A stretch of DNA of 48,209 bases, from contig NZ_BSUM01000004.1 in NCBI RefSeq assembly GCF_030161595.1, positions 1-48,209 of the forward strand. The letters are read 5' to 3'. Origin of the DNA: Litorihabitans aurantiacus (GTDB lineage: Bacteria; Actinomycetota; Actinomycetes; Actinomycetales; Beutenbergiaceae). The notes under the pieces were generated by a model, which saw nothing but the letters and a program-made list of their open reading frames with translations, was not told the DNA's origin and did not search any database. This document shows positions 16,578 to 25,561 of the stretch, piece by piece. The translations under genes were made by a program, and so were the position numbers. Positions within the stretch are counted from its first letter, which is position 1; the number at the start of each line of letters is the position of its first letter.

Positions 16578-18388
16578 TGCCGAACGTCTCGCGCGGCGAC
16601 CGTGTGTCCGGTCTGCTGGTCTACCTGGCAGGTCCAGGACGTCACAACGAGCACACCGGGCAGCGCGTGATCACCGGGGACACGGTGACGCGCCTGACAG
16701 CGCCCGAGGGTGTGTTAAATCGTGACGACGCGCTCGCGATCGCGCGCACGGTGGACGAGCCGCACCGCGCGTTCGGCGTCGAGGTCAAGGGCGGTCACGT
16801 GTGGCACGTGTCCCTCGCACTGCGCGCCGGCGAGGGCGCCAAGAGCGACGAGCTGTGGGAGAAGATCGCGCGCGACTTCGTGCAGGCGATGGGGTTCGAT
16901 GACGCGGCCAACGACGACCGCGTGAACGAGGCCGGCACCGACGTCGGTAGCGGTCAGGACGACACCGCGCGCAAGGCTTCGTGCCGGTGGGTCGCGATCC
17001 ATCACGGGCCCTCGGGCGGGGGCAACGACCACGTGCACATCGCCGTCAGTCTCGTGCGCGAGGACGGCACCAAGGCCTCGACCCATCGCGACTACTCGCG
17101 CGCGCAGAAGGTCGCTCGCACGTTGGAGGAGCGCTACGGGTTGGAGCGGTTGGAGTCGGTGTCGGCCGAGCGTTCTACACGCGGGTGGGAGATGGGCGAG
17201 CGCGAGGCGCAGGCACGCCGTCGAGCCAAGGCGTTGCACTCCAAGAAGATCGCCGCCGGCCAGCAGCTCGCGCCGTGGTCCTCGCTCGACTCACACCAGC
17301 GCGTCGGGCTCGTGAGCGTCCAGCTGCGCGAGGACCAGCCCCGGGTGGCGCTGGCTCGCAAGGTACGCGGGTGCGCGGCCGCGAGCAGCGACGAGGCGGA
17401 GTTCGTTCGCCGGCTGCGCGGCTCCGGTGTGCTCGTGCGACCCCGCTACGCCGAGGGCAGCACCGACGTCGTGGCTGGCTACAGCGTCGCGTCGCGACCG
17501 GTGCACGGTGAGCGCCCGATCTGGTACGGCGGTGGCCGCCTGGGACGTGACCTGACACTGCCGCGCCTGCGGTCGGAGTGGGACACGAGCGAGACGTCCC
17601 GCGCGGCCGCCGGCGCGGAGTGGAACGCCGCCAAGCGCGCCCGCCGGGTCGCGGCACCGGGGCGAGAGGTCAGCGCCCCGCGCCCCGAGGTGTGGCAGCA
17701 GTTCAGCAAGGAGATGGAGTCCCTGTCCGCGCAGCTACGGGCCGTGCCGACGCACGACCGCGAGACGTGGGCACGTGTGGCTCGACGCACCTCCGGCGCC
17801 CTGGCGGCGTGGTCGGACGCGACCGAGCCGACCCCCGGCGCCATGGCGCACGCGGCCGACGCGCTGAGCCGTTCCGCGCAGACGTTCGGCCGCGAGACGA
17901 GCACGCCGAAGGCGCAGCTCGTGGCCGTGTCGGGCACGACCATGCTCGTGGCCAGCGCCTCACGCGGAGGCGTCGGACCGGTGGGGCAGGCCGCGCTCCT
18001 GCGGTCGCTGATGAACCTGTCCAAGGCGGTGCACGACGCCGCTCTCGCGCAGGGTCAGCAACGCCAGGCCGAGTCGATCGCACGCGAGATGCGCGGACGG
18101 CTCGCAGAGGTGCACCGGCGCATGGACACCGCCGCCCAGGCCCACCAGCCGGCTACGGCTGCTCAGGTCCCCGGCGGCGCCGAACAGCAGACGACGGCCG
18201 CCGTGGCGACGGCGCCCAACCCGAACATCACCGACCGGATGCGCGCCACGCTCGCCACGGCGCAGGCCTCCCAGGCCCACCCCGCCACGCGCGCCGTCCA
18301 GCCTGCAACCGAGCCGTCGCCAGCGAAGCCGAGAAGCACCACCCGGCCGGGTCCTGAACGGGGCTCGACCGACCAGGGACGCGAGTAG
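16574..18388 (+). CDS. MOBP-type relaxase
   Basis: A 604-aa protein. The N-terminus has the actinobacterial relaxase signature GLLVYLAGPGRHNEHT with candidate nucleophile Tyr17. The metal-binding motif HHGPSGGGNDHVHIAV supplies His143/144, His153 and His155. The domain matches the Relaxase/Mobilisation nuclease type (residues about 1-200). It should nick oriT, stay bound to the 5' end and lead the strand to the coupling protein. The C-terminal 400 residues are helical and Ala-rich, probably for coupling-protein interaction. The protein is intact, with no frameshift seen. The order mobC-relaxase-coiled-coil protein is one transcription unit. Confidence 0.88.
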   Translation: MMPNVSRGDRVSGLLVYLAGPGRHNEHTGQRVITGDTVTRLTAPEGVLNRDDALAIARTVDEPHRAFGVEVKGGHVWHVSLALRAGEGAKSDELWEKIARDFVQAMGFDDAANDDRVNEAGTDVGSGQDDTARKASCRWVAIHHGPSGGGNDHVHIAVSLVREDGTKASTHRDYSRAQKVARTLEERYGLERLESVSAERSTRGWEMGEREAQARRRAKALHSKKIAAGQQLAPWSSLDSHQRVGLVSVQLREDQPRVALARKVRGCAAASSDEAEFVRRLRGSGVLVRPRYAEGSTDVVAGYSVASRPVHGERPIWYGGGRLGRDLTLPRLRSEWDTSETSRAAAGAEWNAAKRARRVAAPGREVSAPRPEVWQQFSKEMESLSAQLRAVPTHDRETWARVARRTSGALAAWSDATEPTPGAMAHAADALSRSAQTFGRETSTPKAQLVAVSGTTMLVASASRGGVGPVGQAALLRSLMNLSKAVHDAALAQGQQRQAESIAREMRGRLAEVHRRMDTAAQAHQPATAAQVPGGAEQQTTAAVATAPNPNITDRMRATLATAQASQAHPATRAVQPATEPSPAKPRSTTRPGPERGSTDQGRE

Positions 18389-18423
18389 GTCGCGCTCCAC
18401 CAACCCCGCAGGGAGGTCACACC

Positions 18424-19218
18424 ATGAGCATGGACAACGACGGCATCGACGAGGTCGTAGAGGGCCAGTTCCGCGTGCTCCTGACCGCCGCCAGCCAGGC
18501 CGGTGAGGCCCTGGCGCGAGCGATCGAGCAGCGGCGCCGCGAGGCCACGGCCGACAGCACCCGGGAGGCGGCCGAGCTGCGCTCCCGCCTCGACGCCGAG
18601 CTCGAGACGGCGCGCGCCTCGCTCAGCGCGACCAACAACCCCCAGTGGTGGGCGCAGGCCAGCGCGCAGGAGATCTCCGAGATGTACAAGACCGCCCGGG
18701 GTTGGGCGGCCGAGCACCCCGAGCTCGCCGAGGCCGAGGAGCGGATGCGCACCGAGGTCGGGCACCGGTTCGGGGTGACGATCGAGAACCTGACCGCCAC
18801 CGGCGCCGAGCAGCAGCGCGCACGCGCGGAGCAGGCCGAGGCTGCATCGCTCACCCGCGCTGCCGAGGCGGCCGAGCAGCGCGAGGACCAGAGCGAGGCG
18901 CAGCGGGAGCACGAGAGCGTCCCCGCCGTGCGCGAGGAGCTGCGCGCCGACGCGCTCGCCCACGCCGCCGAGGCGGGGGCTCTGCGCGTGCGCGCGGAGC
19001 CGGCCTACGACAGCGCCGAGCGTCGCGAGGCCACCGCGCGAGGGCTGACCGAGGCCGGCCACAGCCAGAGGCAGGTAGCGGCCGTGATGCGCGCGGATGT
19101 CGCCCAGGCTCGCCCGGCCAGCCAGGCCGTGTCGGGGCGCCCCGACCGCAAGCCCGCCCAGGCCCGCAAGGGACGCACCCAGGCGGCCGAGCAGCAGAGG
19201 TCCAGTCTTGGGCGCTAA
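18424..19218 (+). CDS. Coiled-coil protein downstream of the relaxase
   Basis: A 264-aa protein, almost entirely charged helix (AATADSTREAAELRSRL, EQQRARAEQAEAASL), with one Trp-containing segment (NNPQWWAQASAQEISEMYKTA, about residues 74-94). The C-terminus has a small HTH-like stretch (ATARGLTEAGHSQRQVAAVM) and a basic tail. Clear Shine-Dalgarno GGGAGGT at 18411-18417. I cannot assign a family. Position suggests a mobilisation accessory role. Confidence 0.65.
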   Translation: MSMDNDGIDEVVEGQFRVLLTAASQAGEALARAIEQRRREATADSTREAAELRSRLDAELETARASLSATNNPQWWAQASAQEISEMYKTARGWAAEHPELAEAEERMRTEVGHRFGVTIENLTATGAEQQRARAEQAEAASLTRAAEAAEQREDQSEAQREHESVPAVREELRADALAHAAEAGALRVRAEPAYDSAERREATARGLTEAGHSQRQVAAVMRADVAQARPASQAVSGRPDRKPAQARKGRTQAAEQQRSSLGR

Positions 19219-19552
19219 GTAGCTTCATCTGTCGCGGCGCCCTGAACGCGAATTGCACCATGGCCCGAAGGAGGAGGCCCCGGGCAGAGTCGTAGCTCTC
19301 TGGTACCTAATCCAGGCTCAGGGGTGCTCACGTCCGGTCGCGCCATCTTAGAAGTCGGCCTGCTTCAGGATGCGCCGCAATCCGATGAGCTGTGCCGTGC
19401 TCGGATCCCTTCTTTGCCCTCAGCGAACCGGGCTATTCAGACCGCAGGCGCCTTCGTCAAACTGCAGTACCGTCTCGCGGTAGGGATTCCCCGGACTCCG
19501 CTCCTTGGTATGAGTCCGAGGAAGCCGTACACGGCTCCGCGCCGAGCGCGTC
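19219..19552. other. Non-coding spacer between mobilisation operon and SLH gene
   Basis: About 334 bases between convergent genes. No gene is supported. The only structure seen is a stem CGGACTC (19492-19498) / GAGTCCG (19512-19518) with a 13-base loop, which may serve as a terminator for either side. Confidence 0.4.
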
Positions 19553-21153
19553 TCATGCGATATTTGACATCCGCATCCGATAGAGAAAAGCCGCCATAGC
19601 GTCTCGGTTCGTCGAAGACAAGGGCCTATACGTCCCGTCGGGCCAGCCAGTCGAGATCCCGCGGGACCTCAGCCAAGACATTTCTTTGTAAAACTGAGTT
19701 TGTGGCGTCACGTCCGTGAAAGGGGACGACGAAGGCGCCACGTAGTGGGGATTTCCTGCAAGCCTATAAAGAAATGCCGCCATCGCATCTCGTGCGACGG
19801 GCTGGTTCGGGCGGAATGAGTTGTCCGGCCATCCTCCCACCAAGCCCACTGCCTTCGCCCAGCAGATCACATCCCCATTTGGGGTAAAGTAGTTCACGTC
19901 GGCGAAGCAGTTCGTCCCGCTGTTCAGCGCAGGAAACCCGCGCATTGCCCACATGAAGTAAACCATGTCGGATCGAGTCGTCGCCTCGTATGGGCGGTAG
20001 TTCCCGTTCGCATCCGCAGGTGCAATATTATTGTTCCGCATCCAGCGAATCTCGGTAGCAAACTGGTTGTTTGAATATACGTCGTAGTAGGGGCCATCGC
20101 AATTTACGGCGTGCCCAACTACTTGAAACGAAACCCGGAAACTGCTCTGGTAGAAGATGGTCCGACCCTGCGGGTAGACGCCCGGGATGTCGTAGTTCCA
20201 ACCGGCAAAGTCCGACAATGCCGAAGCTTGGGAATTAATCACGCCAAGCCCCCGGTTGGCGTTCGCGGAGGATACTATCGCGCCAACCATGCCGTACGTC
20301 TGCCCAGGCTGGAAGGCGGTGCTGACCGAGTGAGGGGTGCCGTTCAGTGATACTTCGACGGTGCGATACTGGCCATCGTTAGATGAGAGTGAGCGCGAAA
20401 TTTTTTGATCGTACGTCGCCCACGAGTTGTTGTTCGAAATTCCCATGCTGAAGCTGTAGTTGGAATCGGCCGCGGAAGCATTCCCGGTTTCGATGGCAAA
20501 TTTTGAATCCGTCATCAGCCGACCGCCCCCGTTGGGGAAAGTTGGAAGACTATGGTCCCCTGTGGTGAAAGCGGGGGTATCGTAATCCAGTTGTAGACCT
20601 GTGCGGTGGCTTGCTGGCTTCTGGTTTGCGAATCGAAAATTCCGGCTTTAGAGCCGGCGAGCGTAAATCCAAGTCCTTGATTCTGAAGGCTGGCGCCGGC
20701 GAGCTTAAAATTGTCGATGTCGCGGATAGGGAGCGGATCGGTGATCAGGTTGGAGCCGGTGAACTTGTAACTGCAAGTCGTAGTCACAAGAGATGTGGAA
20801 GCGGTTGGCCCCTGTTCGTAGAGGATTTAAGTATTGTCTTGGCGCGCGTCGATAACGGCTGCCTCTTGGGCGCTCGTAACGGGGTAAAAGAAAGGGGTTG
20901 CCGCCCCCGGCTGGCCCGATTCCTCCAGGTCCTCGTCACCTTCTGGGAATTCGGAAGCGGGCGCGTCGTACTCGTAGTATCCAGATTCTCCTTCGGGGAC
21001 CCTGAATGCGGGTTCGGGTAGCGAAGGAGGGGTTAGGTCGCTCAGGCTTGGCTCTGGCCCACCGCCAACGCCGAAAGCGGGCGTGATTGAGACCGCGAGT
21101 AACGCAGCGGTCGCACTGGCGGCACCGAGTGCCAAGAGGTTACGCCTTGTCAT
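19553..21153 (-). pseudogene. Secreted SLH-domain protein, interrupted
   Basis: Three collinear parts give a repaired protein of about 533 aa. Part 1 (21153-20827) begins with a signal peptide (MTRRNLLALGAASATAALLA..TPAFG) and an acidic linker. An in-frame TAA at 20827-20829 interrupts it; reading on in the same frame gives ILYEQGPTAS and then part 2, up to 20515. One extra G in the five-base run at 20526-20530 joins part 3 (20515-19553). Part 3 ends in about three S-layer-homology repeats (FADV...GWPDNSFRPNQPVARDAMAAFLYR; FTDVTPQ...GWPDGTYRPLSSTNRDAMAAFLYR) that anchor proteins to the cell wall. GC is lower and codon use unlike the neighbours, so this is probably recent cargo. Alternative: three separate short genes. 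Confidence 0.7.
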
Positions 21154-21170
21154 TGCTCGCCGTCTTTCCT

Positions 21171-21356
21171 CTAGAGGTTCGCGATAGATCTTATTGCAAT
21201 TGAGGCGACCGTAAGAAGCAATAGCGCAGAGAGGATGGCAAGTATTGTTACAAGGATGCGCGCGGAAATGTCGCTAAAAGAGAATCGCTTACCTCGAGGT
21301 TCGAGCACAGGTGAAGCATGGCGCAACTTGTGTGACCGCGCAACAGGGCGTGACAT
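21171..21356 (-). CDS. Small single-pass membrane protein upstream of the SLH gene
   Basis: About 61 aa: a basic N-terminal half, then ISARILVTILAILSALLLLTVASIAI, one membrane helix near the C-terminus. It sits 17 bases upstream of the SLH gene start on the same strand with similar lower GC, so it probably belongs to the same cargo. The ATG at 21356 is likely; a TTG one codon upstream is also possible. No family recognised. Confidence 0.5.
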   Translation of the reverse strand: MSRPVARSHKLRHASPVLEPRGKRFSFSDISARILVTILAILSALLLLTVASIAIRSIANL

Positions 21357-21400
21357 CAACGCGTCACGCCAGAGTCTCTAACGATCCCGCGTCGAGAGAC

Positions 21401-22240
21401 TCAGGCGGCGGGTGGGTCCTCGCGCACGTCGCGGAACAGGCCCGGGGGCGGGGAGACGTGCGGTAGTGGTTGACCGGGCTTGAGTCGGTCCTCTTCGTCG
21501 GTGTAGTTGGCGAAGGGGCCAGAGGAGGACAGCAGGACGTTCATGTGGTGGTCGGCGTGGTCGCGCCACCACACGCTCGCCCCGGTCGTGGGGTCGGTGC
21601 GCAGGTGCTCCCAGGCCCGCCACATCGCCTCGATGCGCATCAGGCCTTCGGGGACCTCCCACCAGCGGGCGCACCACACGCGCCCGTCCTGCGATCGCAT
21701 GTAGGCGTCGCGCAGGAACTTCTCGAAGAACTCCACCGCGTTGCCGTAGTACGGCTGATCGCCGTCGCCGTCGGCCGCGGCCTCGCTCACGCCGCCAAGC
21801 TCGCTCGCGGCGATCGCGGCTTCCACGGCGTGCTGTGCGCGCGTGCACTCGCTCGCGGCCGTGTCGGCAGCCACGGTGGCCGCGTGAATCTCGCGGTCGC
21901 GCTGCGACACCAGGCGTAGTGCGCGCTCGACGTCCTCGGCGGCCGCCAGACGCTCCCACGGCCGCTTGCTGTCGTCGTCCTCGAGGTCGGCAACCCGAGC
22001 TCGAGCGATCGCCACCGCGCCCTCGGCGTCGGCGGCCGCCTCACGGGCACGCGCCATGGCCGTCTCCGCCTCCACCCGCGCGACGTCGGCGCGGTCGCGG
22101 GCGGCCAGCGCCTCCATCACGCCGGGCTCGCTCAACAGCGCGTCGGCACCCCCGTGCGACGGCGCAGGGTCGCCGGCAGGGCTGGGGGTGCCGTACCCGG
22201 GCACGGGTGCGGGGTCGGGGGTGTCCCAGTCGGTGCTCAT
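21401..22240 (-). CDS. DUF4913 domain protein of the conjugation operon
   Basis: A 279-aa protein with a Pro-rich N-terminus, a helical middle (residues about 40-150), and a C-terminal DUF4913 domain from about 165: YYGNAVEFFEKFLRDAYM, VWCARWWEVPEGLMRIEAMWRAWEHLR, WWRDHADHHMNVLLSSSGPF. DUF4913 proteins occur beside coupling proteins in actinobacterial conjugative elements; their role is unknown. The ATG overlaps the stop of the coupling protein by four bases (ATGA), so it is translated from the same mRNA. Confidence 0.8.
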   Translation of the reverse strand: MSTDWDTPDPAPVPGYGTPSPAGDPAPSHGGADALLSEPGVMEALAARDRADVARVEAETAMARAREAAADAEGAVAIARARVADLEDDDSKRPWERLAAAEDVERALRLVSQRDREIHAATVAADTAASECTRAQHAVEAAIAASELGGVSEAAADGDGDQPYYGNAVEFFEKFLRDAYMRSQDGRVWCARWWEVPEGLMRIEAMWRAWEHLRTDPTTGASVWWRDHADHHMNVLLSSSGPFANYTDEEDRLKPGQPLPHVSPPPGLFRDVREDPPAA

Positions 22241-24039
22241 GCGGCCTGCACCCCCGGGACGGGGCCGAGCTCGTCGGTCGTCTCGGCCAGGTCCCGCTCA
22301 GCGCGGGCCACGGTCTGGCCGGCCTGCGGGTCGTGCGCCTTGATCGAGGCGCGGATCGCCTCAGCGTGCGGCCCGACCAGCCAGGGCACCGTGCGCACGA
22401 GGGTGGGCCGGTTCCCTGCCGAGAGCAGGACCGCGCGGCCGCGCGGTAGGGCGCTGAGGTCATCGACGTCGAGCACCCGTTCCCGGCTGAGGCTGTCGGA
22501 GCGGGTGCGCTGGCCACGGGTGGTGGAGGCGCTGGAACTGAGCCGGTCGTAGTTTCCGATCAGCGTGGACAGGTCCGAGAGGAACTTCACCTCGGTGTTG
22601 TTGCCCAGGTAGAGGCGCACGTTTGCTGCGCTCCACAGCTTCTCCATCCCGCGATCGCCCCACACGTCCACGCCCTGCGCCCAGGACTGCAACACCGTGG
22701 CGAGCACGATGCCCTTGGACCCGAAGTGGGAGTAGAGCGAGGGCAGCTGCTTCCAGCGGCAGACGTTCGCGGCCTCATCCAGGATGCCCAGGAGCGGGGT
22801 CGGGAGCCGGCCGCCGGGAGAGCGGCGCGCCTTCTCCTCCGCCGCCTCCACCACGGCGACGGTGAGTGCGGTCACCAGGGGGCCGGCGGAGCCCTCACCC
22901 TCCATCGACAGCGAGTACAGCGTGCCGCCGTCGTCCAGGAGCTTGGCGGGGTCTAGCTGCGGGCGAGGGTCGCCGGAGCCGTTCGCCGTGATCCACGGGT
23001 CGATGCTGCGGTTGGTCAGGCACTTGGCCATGCGGCGGGCGGTGGAGAAGATCGAGCCCCGCTCGCGGTCGGGCGTGTTCACGATCCCGTACAGCGCATC
23101 GGCGGTGCGGGGGAAGCCGTGCTCGCGCAACGTCTGGACCTGGCGCTCGTCGCGAGGGTTGGTCAGCCACGTGTAGACCTGCGTGATGGGGGTCTGCGTC
23201 ATCGCCGCCGCCAGGAACAGCGCCCCGAGCAGCGTCCTACCCGAGCCGTCGAAGTGCGCATCGCCCTTGCCCGCGCCCTCCTCGCGCGAGCCCTCCGCGA
23301 AGTGGCCCGCGAGCCGGTCGGCCTTCATCTCGTCGGTGACGTAGGACAGCGGGTCCCACCACCACGTCGCCGGCTCCTCCGCGACGCCCTGGGGGTCGAA
23401 GACCCACACCGGGCCGCGCTCCTTGCGCACGTCGCGCGTGGCGTCCACGACGTCGCGCTTGTTCGAGGTGGTGATGACCGCTCCGGGAGCCTCCACGATC
23501 GCCCCGATGACGAACGAGGTGGACTTGCCCATGCGGGGGCCGGCGATCATCGCGATCTGGTCCTCTGCCGAGGCGTAGAGCGCCTGACCGCCGCTCACGC
23601 TGCGCCCCAGCGCCACACCCAGCCATTCCCCGGCGCCGAGCCGCTGCGACGTCGCGCGCGAGGCCTTGGCGGTCAGCGAGGAGATGTCGCGGCCGCGACC
23701 CATGTACCGGGCCTTGTCATCGACACGCGAGCGGTGCCGAGCGATCCGCCGGAACGCCAGCGCCAGCAGCACCACGACGGCGAGCACGAGCACGCCGAGG
23801 ACCACCACGACGGCGGTCCCGGCCGCCGGCCAGGCCACCGCTCCCGTAAACACCTCTAACACCACTTGCATGGGGTTGCCCGAGAGCTCGACCGGGGTGC
23901 CGGCAAAGCGGTTGCCGAGACGCACGCCGGCGTTCACGCCGACCACGACCAGCACGACCAGGCCCACGAGCACCATCAGGGCGTACAGCTGCCCCCGACT
24001 CTGCCCCGGGTCCTCCCTGCGGTTGTTTGGACCGTTCAC
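22237..24039 (-). CDS. VirD4/TraG-type coupling protein (T4CP)
   Basis: A 600-aa protein. GTG 24039 is chosen because it has GGGAGG upstream and overlaps the preceding stop (GTGA); the frame extends further 5' only as an antisense-like shadow. Two TM helices (about 18-40 and 74-96) precede a cytosolic ATPase: Walker A GPRMGKST (about 167-174), Walker B LLGILDEAANV, and a C-terminal TraM-recognition-like region (LWSAANVRLYLGNNTEVKFL). It should bring the relaxase-DNA complex to the secretion channel at the inner face of the membrane. Confidence 0.88.
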   Translation of the reverse strand: MNGPNNRREDPGQSRGQLYALMVLVGLVVLVVVGVNAGVRLGNRFAGTPVELSGNPMQVVLEVFTGAVAWPAAGTAVVVVLGVLVLAVVVLLALAFRRIARHRSRVDDKARYMGRGRDISSLTAKASRATSQRLGAGEWLGVALGRSVSGGQALYASAEDQIAMIAGPRMGKSTSFVIGAIVEAPGAVITTSNKRDVVDATRDVRKERGPVWVFDPQGVAEEPATWWWDPLSYVTDEMKADRLAGHFAEGSREEGAGKGDAHFDGSGRTLLGALFLAAAMTQTPITQVYTWLTNPRDERQVQTLREHGFPRTADALYGIVNTPDRERGSIFSTARRMAKCLTNRSIDPWITANGSGDPRPQLDPAKLLDDGGTLYSLSMEGEGSAGPLVTALTVAVVEAAEEKARRSPGGRLPTPLLGILDEAANVCRWKQLPSLYSHFGSKGIVLATVLQSWAQGVDVWGDRGMEKLWSAANVRLYLGNNTEVKFLSDLSTLIGNYDRLSSSASTTRGQRTRSDSLSRERVLDVDDLSALPRGRAVLLSAGNRPTLVRTVPWLVGPHAEAIRASIKAHDPQAGQTVARAERDLAETTDELGPVPGVQAA

Positions 24040-25561
24040 GATGCCTCCCTGGCCTGCGCGCGAGCCGCGCGTCGTTGGGCTTCGACCTCTTGCCACTTGC
24101 GATTGGTGTTGGTGAGGTTGAGCTCGCGCTGCGTCAGTCGCACCCGGATCGGGATACCCGGACGGCCGCCGACCTTGATCAGGAACTTCCCGCGCCCGGG
24201 CGGGTCCTGCTTCACACCCTCCTTGGCCGACTGGCTGGGCGGGGTCGCCCACGAGGCGAGCTTGGCTTGCTCCTCCTGCGTCAGGGGCAGGACCGGGGTC
24301 AGGTCCGGCATCTCCGCCCCGGGCAGGCCCCCGAGGATGACCATCCCCGAGCGCTCGATGAACCCCATCGCTTTGAGCCGTTCCGACTCCGGAAGCGCTT
24401 TGAGGTCCTTCATCGTGTGCGTGATCATCGCCTGACCCACCATCTCGGCACGGTTGAGCCGGGTCAGGTAGTCGATGCGATCGACCATCATCCCGCCGCC
24501 CGCTCGCAGGATGCGGTGCAGCTCGTCCATCACCAGGAAGTACAGCCGGCGCGGCTCCAACCCGGCATCGGCCAGGATGCCGGCGATGTTCACCGTCGCG
24601 AACCCGTTCGACCAGCACGCCAGCAGCGCGGCCGCCAGCAGGTCGGACTCTCCCTGCGGGATAGCCGAAATGTCGTAGACGACCGGCTTGTCCCGCTGTA
24701 GCGGCTTGCTGGACTCGCGCGAGAACAGCCCACCGAACCCGGTGGTGGACAGGAGCGTCAACGACAGCTCCAAGCCCTCCGTCTTGGTCTGGTAGACCTC
24801 CCAGCTACCCCGGTCGATGACCGCCGCACGCAGCTCGTCCGGTCCTCGCGCACGACGTCCAGGACGTCGCTCATGATCGGCACCCGGTCGAGCCGGGCGT
24901 CCACGATGTGCAGTGCCCGGTCGAGCACCGCTTCCTCGGCCTCCGTGGTCGGTCCCTTGCGCTGGATCGCGATCAGCCCGAGAACGGTCGTGAGCCGGCG
25001 CCCGTGGGCGTCGGCCTCGACCTCCTGCGCCTCTCGCTCGAACCCGGCCGCGCGCAGCCGCTGCGCGGCCACGGTCGATTCGCCCGGGTCCAGCGGGTTG
25101 ATGTAGTCGCGATTGCGCCCGAGACGGTGCACCTCACCGCCGAGAGCTTCGATCGTGGGCACGTAGTCCGGGCGGGTGTCGCCCAGCACGAACGGCAGCA
25201 CGCCGTAGCCCGCCAGGCCGACGCACATCCGTGCCACGAGGCTCGTCTTGCCCAGGGCCGGCAGGCCCATGACGAACACCGAGGGGTTGCCGATCGCGTC
25301 GCCCTGGAACCAGCTCATCGGGTCCGCGCACACCGTGGCGGAGGTGTGCTCGTGCACCCCGAGCGGAACCCCGAGCATCGAGGTCCCGTCACCGACGGCG
25401 AACGGGTGCAGACCGCAGACCTGGACCGTGGTGCCCCGGAAGCTCGCCGGGACCTGAATCGTGGTGTCGGCGCCGGCGCCCGCACCGAGCCACCCGCGAG
25501 CGCTGGGCACTCGGGGCGCGCGCACTTTCGGCGTGCTGTGCTTGCTGCGCCGGCCCATCAC
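24036..25561 (-). pseudogene. VirB4-like T4SS ATPase, frameshifted
   Basis: Part 1 (25561 to about 24840) contains Walker A MGLPALGKTSLVARM and PFVLGDTRPDYVPTIEALGG. Part 2 (about 24835 to 24036) contains PVVYDISAIPQGESDL and Walker B LYFLVMDELHRIL, then MVGQAMITHTMKDL. Adding one G within CCGG at 24839-24842 makes REDRDELRAAVIDRGSW and fuses them into about 508 aa. This is the ATP-binding half of the split VirB4 system seen in actinobacterial conjugation clusters, working with the SCO6880-type protein upstream. The start overlaps that protein's stop (ATGA); the end overlaps the T4CP start. Unlike the other breaks, the lost base is in a short run. Confidence 0.8.

Noticed and set aside
23857-23870. 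TAACACCACTTGCA, similar to the plasmid-wide palindrome
   Set aside because: Only the left half-site matches, it lacks the GTTA arm, and it is inside the coupling-protein coding sequence.
22237-24618. Coupling protein extended upstream to 24618
   Set aside because: The extra 193 codons are Arg/Gly/Pro-rich and overlap the VirB4-like gene in another frame. GTG 24039 has a Shine-Dalgarno and the usual stop-start overlap.
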